From assembly GCA_944472135.2 (NCBI GenBank), contig OX235262.1, positions 68,634,887-68,698,886 on the forward strand: a stretch of DNA of 64,000 bases, in the 5' to 3' direction. Shown here piece by piece: positions 34,642 to 46,599 of the stretch. The stretch comes from Trichobilharzia regenti. Taxonomy: Eukaryota; Platyhelminthes; Trematoda; Strigeidida; Schistosomatidae. Made by a program: the position numbers and the translations under genes. The first letter of the stretch is position 1, and each line of letters starts with the position of its first letter. The notes beneath the pieces are model-generated. The model did no database searches. It had not been told where the DNA came from and saw nothing but the letters and a program-made list of their open reading frames with translations.

Positions 34642-36091
34642 ATGCTGGTCAGGTCACTGAAGAGTAGCCAACTTTGCAAACAACCGAATAAACTTAATCA
34701 TATTTATTGTAAGACGTTATCTGTTGCAAGGCATTCAAACTATTATACTGCATAGTAGTGATGCGGTCAAATTTTAGTTCTACAGGAATTCGCATTTGAG
34801 CTTCAAACAGAAACACCTTACTTCTTCACTAACAGACTATAAACGCTACCTCTGACGGAACTATAATGAGATATCTTCGAAACTAACAGTGAAAACTTCT
34901 CATCCCAGTTTAACTTGTAGGTGGGTAGGGAATATATGTACTCTAACGTAAAATGTAAGTCGGCGTATAATGTATAACTACCTACAATGCAGGAAGATGT
35001 TTTAGGTGTTGACCACAAGCTAGACTGACATGAGTGCAAAATACAATCTAAAATGTGTATATAACCCATAAATATGATATTATGGTTGCACAGAAGCAAA
35101 ACAGACATATAAACCTGAATGTGAATGTACACTAGTGTCAGTAAAAAAGTCAATTTTAAATCGTACTGTGGTTTCTTTTAATTTCCCCTGAAGAGTGTAA
35201 TGAAGACTCACTCAACGACATTTGGAAGCGAAATTTAGAACCTTAAACACAGCGAAACAACGCTACAGGTGGGGAAACTTACAATATACATGCAGATTTG
35301 AAACACAGATGAGCCCGCCTTTGTTCGAAACTGTTTACAAATCGCAGAGCTAAGTGTTCAATGTTCACGAAGACTGTTCCCGCCACAGATTATTCAATTA
35401 CCTAGGTAAAATAATTAATGTGGTCATTAAAGAGTTAAAGTTCCAACTAACGCATTCTAATACTGCTACGTTTTTAATAAACCAGTATTACATCAACGAA
35501 TTGCACGTAGTGTAGCTAGCCCTATTACCTATCCTTTACTCACTTGCTGAGTTTTACCCTAGTAAACTTTCGGGCCCTATCCTGAACTGTCAGTTCGAAG
35601 CCGTCATCGTCATTTGAACCCTCTTCAGCTAGTAGTCATAATCGGATGATGTGGTCAGTGTCCGAATTAATCAACCTGTTAACGAATCTATGTTAACTTG
35701 GACAGAGTAATGCTGCGTCCATTTTACAAGTTCCAAATTACTGCTTAGTAAGCAACAAAGTGGATTATTTCTGCCTCCCGAGTACTGCAATTTATCCCTG
35801 AAACTGAAGCTCACGTTTTCTTTTTATTTCTCAAGCTTTGGGATTGATGGAACAACTTACAAATGTGAAAATCACTGTGTTCCAAACAACATTTTTCATG
35901 CACTACGTATTCTAGTGTACGCATTTCCTACGTGCTTACATAAGTTTCCTTACATAACACCGACGCAGTTCATTTAGAAGTACTAAGATTTCCTACATCT
36001 CGTTCTCCGATGTCTGAAAATAAATATATACTATTTGAACCTGGACGGAAGTCCCGGCTTCAAAGTTCGTTGTCCAGATAAACACAATGAA
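34639..36091. other. Non-coding DNA, nothing recognised
   Basis: A minus frame at 34818-35153 has no recognised domain. No repeat copy seen. Confidence 0.4.
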
Positions 36092-36330
36092 GTTTCACTG
36101 GTGGGAGGATTTCACCATGAGCTGACATCACTTAGAGGTCCACTGAGAAACCTGTGAGTAATATGCAGTTGCTTCGTCCTAGTTGGGAACTTCTCAGCAG
36201 TAGACTTCCACCGGGGTTTGAACCCAGGAACTTCTGGTCACAAGGTGATCTCCTAGAGTTTTCTAAACGTCAGTTCATGACGAAATCCTCCAGCTAATCA
36301 GACAAAATCCCTACAAAAACCAGCACTTGA
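36092..36330. mobile_element. Hammerhead SINE (family B), inverted composite
   Basis: 36095-36260 reads on the minus strand (tail complement GGATTTCACCATGAGCTGAC, hammerhead remnant with TAGGACGAAGC, box-B-like GGTTTGAACCCAGG complement). 36262-36330 is a plus-oriented tail (TCATGACGAAATCCTCC, AAAATCCCTACAAAAACCAG). The two tails therefore point away from each other. Confidence 0.55.
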
Positions 36331-37031
36331 CAATGGAGTTTCTTATATGGTTAGAATCGCTCTCTAGTGGGCTTGTTAGCTAATTTTATATTACCGGGTA
36401 GAAAGTAGGAAAGGGCTGCATGTGGGACTTTGTATAGCTTTGCTAAGCACCGTGCACCGAAACATAATGACAACTCAGCCCAGCACCGATCTCTTAACAA
36501 TGATTTCTCAATAACTTCTTCTAGTATTCTCACCAAATTTTAATGACTGTACCACTGTTCTGTCATTCGCTTGCCTTATTTTGACTTGATCTTTGTATTT
36601 CGTCAGCATCCTCATTCGCTTATATTCCTTTATGCTTCACTTTGCTATTGTGTCACACTGAACTGTCCTCTGTCATTTGAGGTTTCACGGCTGTCAGTAT
36701 TCTATGTGGGTGAACCCAAAGCTGCGCCATGTGCACCTCATCGACTGGGTTCCGGAAACAAGCTCCATACCTTCAAATTCTTTTAAATAGGATTTCGATT
36801 TCGTCTTCAGGTGATTTCCTTGTCGACTCTCATGTATGTGACAACTGCGTTTCATTAACTACGTTTTTTATGTGATACGTGTTTCGCTGGAGAGAAATCC
36901 ATGAATTATATGGTCACCATCCAGCAGTTTTGGGGTTTTCTAGTATCTTTGACGTGAATCATTTTTGTTTAATGGTGTCACGGATTCCACCAAACTGGGT
37001 GTATTTTTGAAATTATTTCACCTAATATTTT
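36331..37031. other. Non-coding DNA, two small unassigned ORFs
   Basis: Frames at 36351-36536 (minus) and 36571-36786 (plus) have no recognised domain. Confidence 0.35.
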
Positions 37032-37250
37032 ATGCGTTGGTGGCACAGTGGTAGAATGCTCGCAGACCACGCAGGTGGTCCTGGGTTCTATCCCCGGCTG
37101 ACTCACTCCTTCACCTTGCTAAGCCAGTGATAAGGCTGGTAAAGAGGGAAGTTTGGGCATAAGACTAGCAACTTCATCCTGTGAAAATAAACACCACTGC
37201 TACAGAAGCTTGAGGCCTATGTTTTATAGAGAACGTGAAAGAATTAAAAA
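37032..37250 (+). mobile_element. tRNA-derived SINE (family C)
   Basis: Box A TGGCACAGTGGTAGAATGC, box B GGGTTCTATCCCC, body GCTAAGCCAGTGATAAGGC, AACACCACTGCTACAGAAGC and AGAACGTGAAAGAATTAAAA tail. Closest in layout to the copies at 8.4 and 61.8 kb. No clear TSD found by eye. Confidence 0.75.
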
Positions 37251-40053
37251 ATCTTTTGTTGCGTTTACCCCAGGGGAGATAGATAATTAGACCTAGCAGC
37301 ATAGTTAGTCACATGAATCCACTTAACTTAGTTTCGTTAATGCGCTTCTCGAGTTTAGTCCCGAGTATCTGGGTCTTAGTATCTACAGAACTCAACATAC
37401 TAGAACGGTATGCTCAGCTAGCCCAACCAGAAGTGTCACCAGATGCGCGGCGAGTCTGTATCAAATCAACACCAGAACATGGCTCTAACGTAATTTTTGC
37501 AATCTCCATACCCAGACCAGCTACAGAATGGCACAGCTGAGCTGGTCGAGCATTGTTTAAGTGATAGGTGAAAGCAAGAGCAGCAGTCAGTATCAGTGAC
37601 TACACGTGAGCCGACATTTTGTGCTTGGAGGCACCTGCTTGTGAGGCTGAATCAGGGTGTAATTATAATCAACAACAGCTTCACACTAAACCATCTAGCC
37701 CAAGAAGCCTACTAGGGTAGTAATGAAGAATGCTTTCTATCTTCTATCGTGCAATAAATAAAAATGTAACAAAATGCTCAGTAACTCAATTACTCACTGA
37801 TGTTAGAAAAGCTTCCTAAAAAGTTCTACACATAAAAAATTTTAATGAGACCTTATTCCTACTCAATAAATGAAGGCCTTACACTTGGATGATTCCTTCC
37901 GTCACTGAAATCAAACAGTTGGCCGTAATCAACCATCAGTTATCCACAGACGGACTGAGAGTTGGTCCTGTAGTACAAGTTGGTATTCTTGGTTGGGTCT
38001 TGTTTGTGTTATCTGCGGGTGACATAGGTTCCATGGTAACTGCCTTAACCCTGTAGTTTACTGAACTGAAGAGTGGCGACTGGCCTTCATCCAAGAAAAG
38101 AGCGGCATGGATGATTTTGAATGTCATAGGCTTCGTAAACGACTAAATATGTATGTCCAACCCCTCTCAAACCCAAGCGTGGTCACATACCTAGAAATCT
38201 AACCCGTTCTTACCAGTCAGCTATGAGAGTGCCCAGTCGTGAAAGACATGTCGACTTCTTTCAGCGCAACTCTCACACCTCAAGAGCTAGAGTGGCTATA
38301 TACAATACAAGCTCTCTCCCAAAATCTGATTATTGCGCCACTCTACACAGCAACCGAGGATCACCAAAGTGGAAAACGCAAAGTGTAGTAAGGTATTTTA
38401 GGAAACTCCTGATGGGTGTTGAACAACAAATGAAATGTGTCGACAGATGCATTAGAATGAAATATGAACCCCAAACGCTGAGAAGAGCGAAGTGAAAGCT
38501 GCTTCTTTTCTTGGAATTTTATTAAAAACATTGTCAGAGTAGGTTGCCTATTTTGCGGGTTAAAGTTACAACACAATTTGCTCATTTGTGAACACAGTTT
38601 TGAGGATGCCCCTCTTGAGCGAGACACTCAAGCTAACTTCTCCACCGCCATATGCGGCAATCTGAGGAATAAATCTGGAGCCAGATCTTTTTGAAGTTTT
38701 GGTAGGCTAGGAGCGATCCGGTACAAGTTCATTCGCCAATGATCTATCAATTACTCAATTGCTCTCAAATGCTGGTCGAACAGTGAAACGAAATCCCTTC
38801 AAATCATTCTTAAGTTAACCGCGTCAATCGGAATTGAGCGTCATACAGTATATGATTTTGTTGTAGCCTACCCTGCCCTCGTGAAGATTACCAAAACTTC
38901 CAACCTTTTAGGAAAAATACATCAATTGTTGTTGAAAGTGTATTTTCTAAGCATGAAGGCGGGCGGGAGCATTCATCATTCAACATCGTTCAGTTGAGAA
39001 CTTTGCAAATCATAAAAAAGACATTCACCGCTTGCATCGTCATCTTATCGTTTAGAATTCTTCATTAACTAACTAAATCTGATTGGCTGTGGGGTTCTTC
39101 CCCGGAGACCTTACTATGTGCGTGGGTATATAGCTGACAAATTAGGTCGTGAACACCCTAGTGGTATAACACTACCAAGTAATACCATTCATTACATCTT
39201 ACCCCACTTTACTAAGTTTTTCCTTTTTTTTCCTCCATAAAGAGTGGCCTGAATCTAGCTATTTTCGCCATTTCCACCCACAGCTGCCGCAATTTTTGTC
39301 AACCTAGGTAGTAAAAACCATCCTCATTCGACAGCTGCCTGTTTTTCTACTTTCGTCTAAAATACGATTTCCAAATTTCTTTTGTATTATCACTTTCACC
39401 ATATAACTAGAAGAATTACTTCTCAATCTCTAATACACATGAAATTAACTGTTGACCATAGAAATAGAATAGTAGAGTCCACCGACAGACATTCTGCCCT
39501 GAAATCTCGCCCTCAACCTTGATCACAAACTTCTGTCCTGGTAACTTCATCTCGCTCGATACACTACGACTTTTAACTATTCCGAGTTTTTGCTATTCAT
39601 ACTACCAGTAGGAAACCAGTTAAGTAGGCTGCTTGAACGATTTCTACCTCGCTTCCGTTTTGTTTTAAGAAGATATAATGCTCATGTTTGCTGTGTGACT
39701 GTCAATCCTGCTAGTCCTGAGCTTTGACCGCACTACCTGCTGACATTTTAGCCTGTCCCAACTGACCTAATGGCCAGGCTATTCTTAACGCCACCCTAAC
39801 TAATGAAGAGAGAATATAACACTTAAGGTTGCTCAGAGGTGGACTTATTAACGATGGTATGAAGGGAGTACATAGGTGCACAGTCACACTTTGACTCTGA
39901 CCACAAAACCGCTGCTGGTAAGTCAAGATACTTGACATCCAGCGGTATCCATGAAAAGGGCCCGTGTAGTTTGCCTGGCCTAAAGGTGGTGTAGCAATTC
40001 ACAGCTAGGCTGCGAGACAACTAGCCATGCGCTTAGCTGCCAAATTTTGAATT
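37251..40053. other. Long stretch without recognised genes
   Basis: Less AT-rich than the flanks. Frames at 37313-37540, 38223-38495, 38361-38627 and 39711-40020 show no recognised domain and no repeat copy in the window. Some may be old retroelement debris, as decayed LINE sequence begins next to it. Confidence 0.4.
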
Positions 40054-41407
40054 ATGTCTACCCACAGTATCCATCCTTATTTAAATTCGCCTAGTTTACT
40101 AGCCACCCGGAAAAGGGGGAAGGTCGAGCATGAGGATGGCGTCCTTAACCTGAAAAATCAGTTGAGTAGCCACGGAAACTCCAGCGAACAGGAAAATGTC
40201 AAAAATGAGCTCATCCTTTTCTGGGATCGGGGAGACGGGATGATTCAGGCTTGTAGAAGCCTTCGAGAAGCCCAAAAGCCGATGAGAATTCTTCTGACGA
40301 GAGCCAAAATTAACGTGGAGATATGGCATGTTCACACAGTGTTTGAATTAAGGGGGGGTTGCTTAGACAGCAAAATAAGTAAGATATTGTATAGAAGTGC
40401 TAGAAATCTGTGGAATAAGGTGGAATGAGTGTGAGCTCTTCAGATTAACAGCTGGACAGTCAGTAATCCACTTCGCTCACTGAACGACAACCACAAGTGT
40501 TCTGAATAAGTTCCTATTATTATATCAGTAAAAGCACTCATAACTCTCATGTAGTGGGCAGCAATCTCCTCCAGAATAATGCAAGCAAGATTCAAACTAA
40601 AATGTTGGAAATTCACAATCATCCAATGCTTCACTCCTACAAACATTGCAGAAGAAGAAATGGAAAAAGACCACTGCAGATAATTGCAAATAGTAATATG
40701 CAAGATCCCAAATTACTAAATCAAAAGAAGCTGGAGGTAAACCACAGTTTAAGTTTGACACTTAGAAATTGAAGAATGAAACCAAAAATGAAAAATTCAC
40801 TGCAAACATTAGGGTAAAGTGTCATCACCCAGAAAACCTGTATGAAGGAACAGTTCGGACTCTATGAAAGGGATTTTAAAGGAGACTCGTATAGCTGTTT
40901 TAGGCAGAAACAATGGTTATGACAAAGAGTGATCCTCTGCAAACCCACGGGGACTAACAGAGGAGCGGAGTGTGGTGAAATAGGTGATGAACCTATGCAA
41001 AGACGGGCAACAAAAGGAATTCCATATACAACGCGTTGAGTGTTAGGAGAGACAAGACACAATTCTGTGACACAGTGGCAACTGAAATAGAACAGACTGT
41101 AGGTAAAACGATCCCAGAACATTCTAATAAATAACCTAATTGTTGTCCGAGGCAGAGACCAGCGTAAATTAAATCATTGTAAGGTAGCGAAGGTAACCTA
41201 ATCGCCAAAGAGAAGGATCAAAAGGTACGATGGGCTGATTATCCCGGAGAACTCCTGGCCAGACCACCAGCCACAGAATAACCAGTGAACATTAACCCCC
41301 CAAAAGACTTGATTGCAACCAAGACACCGAAAACTAGGAGGGAAGTAAGACCGGAAGGAATAGACTTGAATCCGGACACCTCAAGGAACTTAACCCTAAG
41401 CTCCTAT
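40054..41407 (+). pseudogene. Decayed RTE-like LINE, endonuclease and pre-RT part
   Basis: Near 40305-40350 the plus strand reads RAKINVEIWHVHTVFELRG, a worn form of the start of RTE endonucleases (INxGTWNVRT). Near 41208-41290 it reads VRWADYPGELLARPPAT then VNINPP, matching the RWxEHFEELLNRP pre-RT motif. Many stops and frameshifts. The RT part that should follow is found at 46.6-47.1 kb in the same orientation, so the element appears split by the retroelement block between. Confidence 0.5.
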
Positions 41408-41444
41408 TGTTACGAAGACACACCGCACCGATAAATACTATGTA
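41382..41444 (+). repeat. 63-bp direct repeat, left copy
   Basis: From CAAGGAACTTAACCC to AATACTATGTA. Closely matches 46325-46387. Contains TGTTACGAAGAC, a possible LTR start, at 41408. Confidence 0.75.
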
Positions 41445-41940
41445 ATTTAATAATAATTTCTGCTACAGAAACCAGCCATTTTTACAGGCATGAACATGTG
41501 TACACTTATTAAAACTTATAGAATATATAATATGACTTGTCAGTTTAGAAATAAGTTGAATACTGGTAAATGTAAGAGAAACATTTAAAATGAAGTGTAC
41601 AAATAAGGAAATAGATACAGCGTCAAATCTAAACTGTGATTGAAAAATATACATGTCAATTTCACGCGGGAATTATAAATGATTGCGTTAGTTGAGGAAG
41701 GTAAGTAGCAGGTGCTGACGTGATACATAAGAGATGCAGGATAAACAATAATTATCAGTAAATGATTCATAAAGTGTTTCAAAGTATATAGAACTTCAAA
41801 TTCACCCGTAAGTACACCATATTTGTGAAATTTCCGGTTGTTTATGAGACCGACTATGAACTTGTCGGCAGATTTTATAATATAGGTGGTCCTGTTATTT
41901 ACCAGATGAACTAGCAATATCACGAATAAATGGAGAAAAG
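41445..41940 (-). repeat. Unclassified interspersed repeat E, longer copy
   Basis: 41460-41730 is about 95% like 47715-47984 (CAGAAACCAGCCATTTTTAC to GCAGGTGCTGACGTGATA). This copy continues on the minus strand to about 41940. Read on the minus strand the shared part ends in CTGTTACAGAAATAAAATTA plus an ATT run in the other copy, which suggests the 3' end of a LINE or SINE. No protein match recognised. Confidence 0.6.
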
Positions 41941-42173
41941 CAGCGCTGTATCAGTACCTTCTTTGAAAGGAGTACCCTTGAAAAGAGAAAACAGAAGAAA
42001 ACCGGCAGAGAGGTGCAGAAGTATATAAAAGTTGTTAATAATTCAAAATATATAACAGACATGGGGTTCATCATTTTTTATTGTTTTTCTTTCAAAAAAT
42101 ATTATTTCCCCGATATTTTACAGTCTTTTCTGTGAACAATTAGTTTAAAGTGAAAGACAGGTGATAATTTCAT

Positions 42174-42531
42174 TGTCAATCACGTCTCATAAACCGTTAA
42201 TGTCCAGCTCTTGCTACGCTCGGGCCCACACTGTTTCTTGAAGTTTTCAGAAACGCTTAGTTATAACGGACGAAAAAACCAAAACACCGATTGGCCACTC
42301 GAGATTTCTTTATTGTTACACCAACATATAAGAATAATAACTGAACTAAGGTCTGTGAACAAATATTACAATAATAAATCATAGTATTACTTCTGACGAT
42401 GTTTCACTCTTCTTTCTGAACAGCGACCGATGAGACGATGACTGTCGTATTGATGCCTCCGCGAAAATAGGGGAAGTTGATTTTGAGCAAACAACCAAGA
42501 ATTGATCGTTCAATCTTCAACTACATTGACA
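42174..42531 (-). mobile_element. BEL/Pao LTR, 3' LTR of the pol-less element
   Basis: Starts TGTCAATGTAGTTG on the minus strand at 42531 and ends at 42174 in TGACA. It matches the solo LTR at 45777-46141 and the split LTR at 52213-57547. A polypurine-type ACGGGGAG directly precedes it on the minus strand, as expected for a 3' LTR of an element lying above it. No TSD joins its two sides, so it is not solo. Confidence 0.65.
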
Positions 42532-43224
42532 CTCCCCGTCAAAAAAAAGGGATCCAACCCTTTTTTCCTTCACGACCAATACACGTTGACTTGGATGCCA
42601 TTACGAGAACCTGGGTCACACGGAGAGAGCTGAAATGGAAAACAAACAGAAAAGCCAACACACCACAAGCATACCCACAGCACAATCTCACACATCGCTG
42701 ACGACCTGCGCCTCCAGACAGAGACCTCGTCTTGACATCTTGCAACACAATCGCCACTTGCTAGAATGACTCTTGCATAGCGCAACGTGACCATAGCACC
42801 ACCTCATGATACTCTACGCACAACCTCTTATCTACTCACTACCAATTACCACTGCAATCGCTTGTCACTCATTCTGCCTCAGTTCTAGTAGCGGTGACGC
42901 ATGCGAGCCTCAGTCGTTTACACTCTTTCTCCCCGGCGTGTGGGACCGCAGCTAACAACTATCTCCGTGTGCATTTCATTCTCAGCAATAGCCTAGCCTC
43001 CCCGGCGTATACGACCCATCTGCTGTCCTTAACATCAATCAATTCATTCACGGATGTAGAAGACTGGAAACGACTTCAGAAGTAATCACGACGAAAATTT
43101 TAACAAAATTACGCAATAACAACAAGATATAAAGACAACAAGTGAACACAATGAATCCAAAAAACACCAACTGATATGACACACCACACATATATACAAA
43201 TAGTACAAACAACCTCGCCGATCA
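42532..43224 (-). other. BEL copy B, region next to the 3' LTR
   Basis: Internal sequence by position. No RT or integrase motif was found, so the pol gene seems deleted. Short frames on either strand match nothing I recognise. Confidence 0.4.
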
Positions 43225-43690
43225 TGTCTTGGTGGAATTCCTTTGAAGAATCGCAGGACTTACACCAGTACGCCTACAACCCTTCACAGGTTGACGATTA
43301 TAAGTTGTGGAACGTCCGGACACAAACAAGATTAACCAACAACTACAATAATTGGAACCAACACAATTATTTAACACAAACATATGTACAATCAACATAT
43401 CAAATGTTGTGGATTCTAGCACGACAAACTACCCTTGAAGAACTGTAGGACTTACAGCAGTACGCCTACATTCCTTCTCAGGTTGATGATCCAAGTGGAA
43501 GTCGTCCGGACAAAAACAGAATTACCAACAGCTAGATGACAGATGATATCAATTCAGTATATACAATATGAACATATGTACAAAATCACACACCAAGCAC
43601 ATTGGACTGCTCACTGATGCGCTACCCTTTGAAGAATTGTAGGACTTCCAGCAGTCCGCCTACAACCCTTCTCAGGTTGACTCTCTAGGT
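43225..43690. repeat. Three-unit tandem repeat, period about 190 bp
   Basis: CTTTGAAGAATCGCAGGACTT near 43241, the variant near 43431 and again near 43627. Each is followed by CAGTACGCCTACAACCCTTC-type sequence, CTCAGGTTGA and, in two units, GTCCGGAC. The spacers between are more diverged. Confidence 0.75.
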
Positions 43691-43949
43691 TGGAAAATCG
43701 TTGAAGAGTTCATTTGCTGACTTCCCTCTATCAGCCATATCATCAAATCTGAACGGCAACTCGCTCATGTCATTGTATCGTAGAACATAGATGACGAACA
43801 AACATACGAAGTATCTGGTCAACCAAGCGTAGGCACAGAGTAATTTACACCAAAGATAATAGCATTCAAATAGTAACTTGAAACTTGAAAGGCCTTTATT
43901 CGCGCAAGCCAGTTTAACAATTACCCTCTCATACACAGTTGGCTTATCC

Positions 43950-44447
43950 TCACTAAACTAATCAATATCTTTCGTCTTTTCAAATGCACCAATACTATCA
44001 TAGTCAAGACATAAGACACTTGAGTTCATGGACGTCTCTGTCATTGTAGATGACAACACCAACGACTGAGTGACACAAGTTGATGAGCTCAGCGGTGCAT
44101 CAGAAGCTGTTAATGCTAGAGCTTTGGAAGGTTGTCTAACCGTAGGATAACCACCACTGCCGTCTTTTATTATTAGTTCCAGTTTAGCCTTAACATCTGT
44201 CGATAGGTGGGCTGCACGCTGATCATTTACACTGATGGTCTCACGAGTACCATACCTTCTACCACCGCATTTGCTCTTAATTCTACTTCACATTCAGCTG
44301 TACAGAACCTTTGTTCAACTCAGTAGTAGTAGGCATTCCGCTCATCTCATCATGATCAACCAATGGCAAATCTGCACTAGCATGTTCATTGTCAAAAATA
44401 TTCACTTTACCACCGTTTGTATGATCGACTTCATCATTTTCAAACTC
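43950..44447 (-). pseudogene. BEL copy B, region after gag (possible protease area)
   Basis: Minus-strand translation holds NGGKVNIFDNEHASADLPLV near 44420 and, in another frame near 44160-43980, KALALTASDAPLSSSTCVTQ and SSVLCLDYDSIGAFEKT. These are plausible coding debris. By position this would be the gag/protease part of BEL, but I see no clear active-site motif. Confidence 0.4.
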
Positions 44448-44978
44448 TTAAATAATAGCAGTAGACAAATTGGGTTCTTCCTCACAGATCATTAAAGGTT
44501 TTATACCTTTACTCTGATTAGTAATATCTTGTAAACTTGTGAAGTCCGAAGTGGACCCTGAAACTGTAACTCCCTTCTTCTGCACAAACTGCGGTGTCGT
44601 CTGTGACACTCTATTCAACAATGGCTTGCCAGTTGCAACTACAGGCTTCTTCATTGAACCATTATCGTCACACAATTCGTAGTCAGATCTTGATGGCGCT
44701 GGGTTCACATTTAGCTTACCACTTAACTCGGTCACTTCTTCCCAGTTCGCCTTTGTATGCACTTCTTGCAAACGTGTAAAACACAACCGTGTTTGTCTTG
44801 CAGCTTGTAACCTATTTGTTCGGGACGTCCCACGAAAGCTGTTACACCCACTAAGTTTGTATGGATTACTAGACACCATAAATCTTTCTCGATAGCCGCT
44901 TCTCTGAGACCCTTTCGTCATAAATGATTGCATTTTGCCCTCAGACTGCTCTATTCCAGGGGTGAGATGCAGTATACT
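44448..44978 (-). pseudogene. BEL/Pao gag, C-terminal part (copy B)
   Basis: Continues gag after the SINE: GIEQSEGKMQSFMTKGSQRS, YRERFMVSSNPYKLSG, then a Ser/Arg segment. 44558-44978 is the same as 50992-51412 in copy A with three differences and no gaps, although the gag on the other side of the SINE is clearly diverged. It lacks the usual CCHC knuckles as far as can be seen. Confidence 0.7.
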
Positions 44979-45169
44979 GTTTATATTTCTTCTTGATTAC
45001 AGCTTGATTCCACTCTGTATTTTTGGTACATGTATGGAATTTTCAGCATGGATGTCGGTAGCCTAAATTTTGTGGGCCGACCATAGATATCAGGTGTGCG
45101 TGGGCAGGGGATCCAACCTCGAACCATGTGCATGGTCAGAGAGAGTCCTAACCACTGTGCCACCGACGC
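44979..45169 (-). mobile_element. tRNA-derived SINE (family D) inserted in BEL gag
   Basis: Minus strand: GTGCGTCGGTGGCACAGTGG (box A), GGTTGGATCCCC (box B-like), body CCGACATCCATGCTGAAAAT and tail TACAAAAATACAGAGTGGA...AATCAAGAAG. Matches 63300-63484. ACT occurs at both junctions (44976-44978, 45170-45172), too short to be decisive. Copy A lacks it at the matching site, so the insertion is real. Confidence 0.85.
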
Positions 45170-45771
45170 ACTAGCAAACTCGCTCAAAGCTTGGTTGACA
45201 CTGTCTTTCACCAGGCCCACAGTGCCATCCATTCCGGGTTCTAAACCCTCCTCCTCTAGACGGGAGCTGATCTTTGTGAACTTTCTTTGCAGACGAACAG
45301 GTAATCTCTTGGCAACAGTCTCAAGCACAGTACTTGAGTTCAATTCGTTTACGCAATTAAGAGACGCAAGAGTATTTCTATATACCATTAAAGTGTCCAA
45401 GAACTCTGTGGGTTCCTCTTAATTATCGTTTAACTGTGATCCATTGCCTTACACGGTCTCAAAAATACTACGGCACATCATAAATAGCCTTCCAAATCGT
45501 TGACGTAATATCCTCATGGCCTCTGTACATCCTTCGTTTGAAAGCATAAACTTGCAGCACTGTATGGCTCTTGCAGCTACACCAGTGCAGTACCCCAGCA
45601 AATAAATTAACTTTACTTCGTCATTAAAAATAAAACCACTCAGCATGACCTCAAACTCCTTGATAATCTGTGGGTAGTCGCCTGGGTTTCCATCAAAGTA
45701 CCAAGGTTCAAACTTAGGGGGCATTAAAGCACTACTATTCCTAAACGGCGAAGCGTGAACATCAGTCTAAT
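45170..45771 (-). pseudogene. BEL/Pao gag, central part (copy B)
   Basis: Minus frames with DUF1759-type Pao gag sequence: EPWYFDGNPGDYPQIIKEFE, LIYLLGYCTGVAARAIQCC, AMRILRQRFGRLFM, then after a frame break VAKRLPVRLQRKFTKISSRL and GLVKDSVNQALSEFAS. Homologous to 51420-52020 of copy A but with many differences. A frameshift near 45420-45450 breaks it. Confidence 0.75.
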
Positions 45772-45776
45772 CATGC

Positions 45777-46141
45777 TGTCAATGTAGTTGAAGATCGAAC
45801 GATCAATTCATGGTTGTTTGCTCAAAACCAACCCCTCCATATTTTTCGCAGGAATCATCTATCCAGCAGTCATCGTCTCATCGTCCGCTGTTCAGAGGAA
45901 GATAGAAAACTATCAGAAGTATTACCGTGATTTATTGTTATAACATTCATTCTTAGACCTTGTGTAATAACCTTATTGTGGGTTACATGTTGGCGTAAGA
46001 ATAAAGGATTCTTGAGTCGCCAATCAGTGTTCTGGTTTTCGCGTTGGTTAATACAAAGTATTTCTGAAAGTCTTCGAGGGATAGAGTGAGGTCCAGCGTA
46101 GAAAGAGCTGGACATTGACAGTTTATGGGAGTTGGCTGACA
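45777..46141 (+). mobile_element. Solo BEL LTR inserted antisense in BEL gag, 5-bp TSD
   Basis: 365 bp, TGTCAATG at the left, GGCTGACA at the right, flanked by CATGC at 45772-45776 and 46142-46146. Orientation is opposite to the gag around it. Same LTR family as 42174-42531 and the split LTR at 52213/57547. Confidence 0.85.
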
Positions 46142-46214
46142 CATGCTGATCATCATGCATATCATTACAATTAATAAGCAACTCATCGTTACTTAATTTT
46201 TTCTCTGCGTCCAT
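46142..46214 (-). pseudogene. BEL/Pao gag, N-terminal end (copy B)
   Basis: From the ATG at 46214 the minus strand reads MDAEKKLSNDELLINCNDM, matching MEADRKESNDEWPVICNDM at the start of copy A gag. The frame then enters the antisense solo LTR. No 5' LTR like those elsewhere lies upstream. Confidence 0.75.
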
Positions 46215-46324
46215 GGTGCCACGTCCCTTCCTTGACCCAGGCATTATCCAACGTCACCAAAGGATCCAAATTGTGTTGATAAAAACTGCCACAGAAGGCA
46301 CTCCAGAAAGCGAATAAGAACTGC

Positions 46325-46387
46325 CAAGGAACTTATCCTTAAGTTCCTATTGTTACGAAGACGCACCGCACCGATAAATACTATGTA
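46325..46387 (+). repeat. 63-bp direct repeat, right copy
   Basis: CAAGGAACTTATCC to AATACTATGTA, a close match to 41382-41444. The two copies bracket the BEL copy B block. Confidence 0.75.
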
Positions 46388-46596
46388 CTTTCTTCGACTT
46401 TACCTTCAAAACACTAGTACTGTAAGAAGGAAATTATACTGTTTGGAAATTGAAGCGAAGAAAAATACAAGTCTATAAAGAATTGTTTTATACGAAATTA
46501 TTATGTACTATATTCGTTTTCGTTTGTCTTCGTCAAACTTGCACACGATTGAACCATTCGCGCTTTCGAGTTGCCCACCAATGGCTACCGGTTACA
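46351..46596 (+). other. LTR-like segment bounded by TGTTAC/GTTACA
   Basis: Begins TGTTACGAAGACGCACCGC and ends GGCTACCGGTTACA, giving TG..CA ends and short inverted termini. No TSD and no second full copy in the window (41408 has only the first 37 bp), so the LTR reading is tentative. Confidence 0.35.
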
Positions 46597-46599
46597 AAA

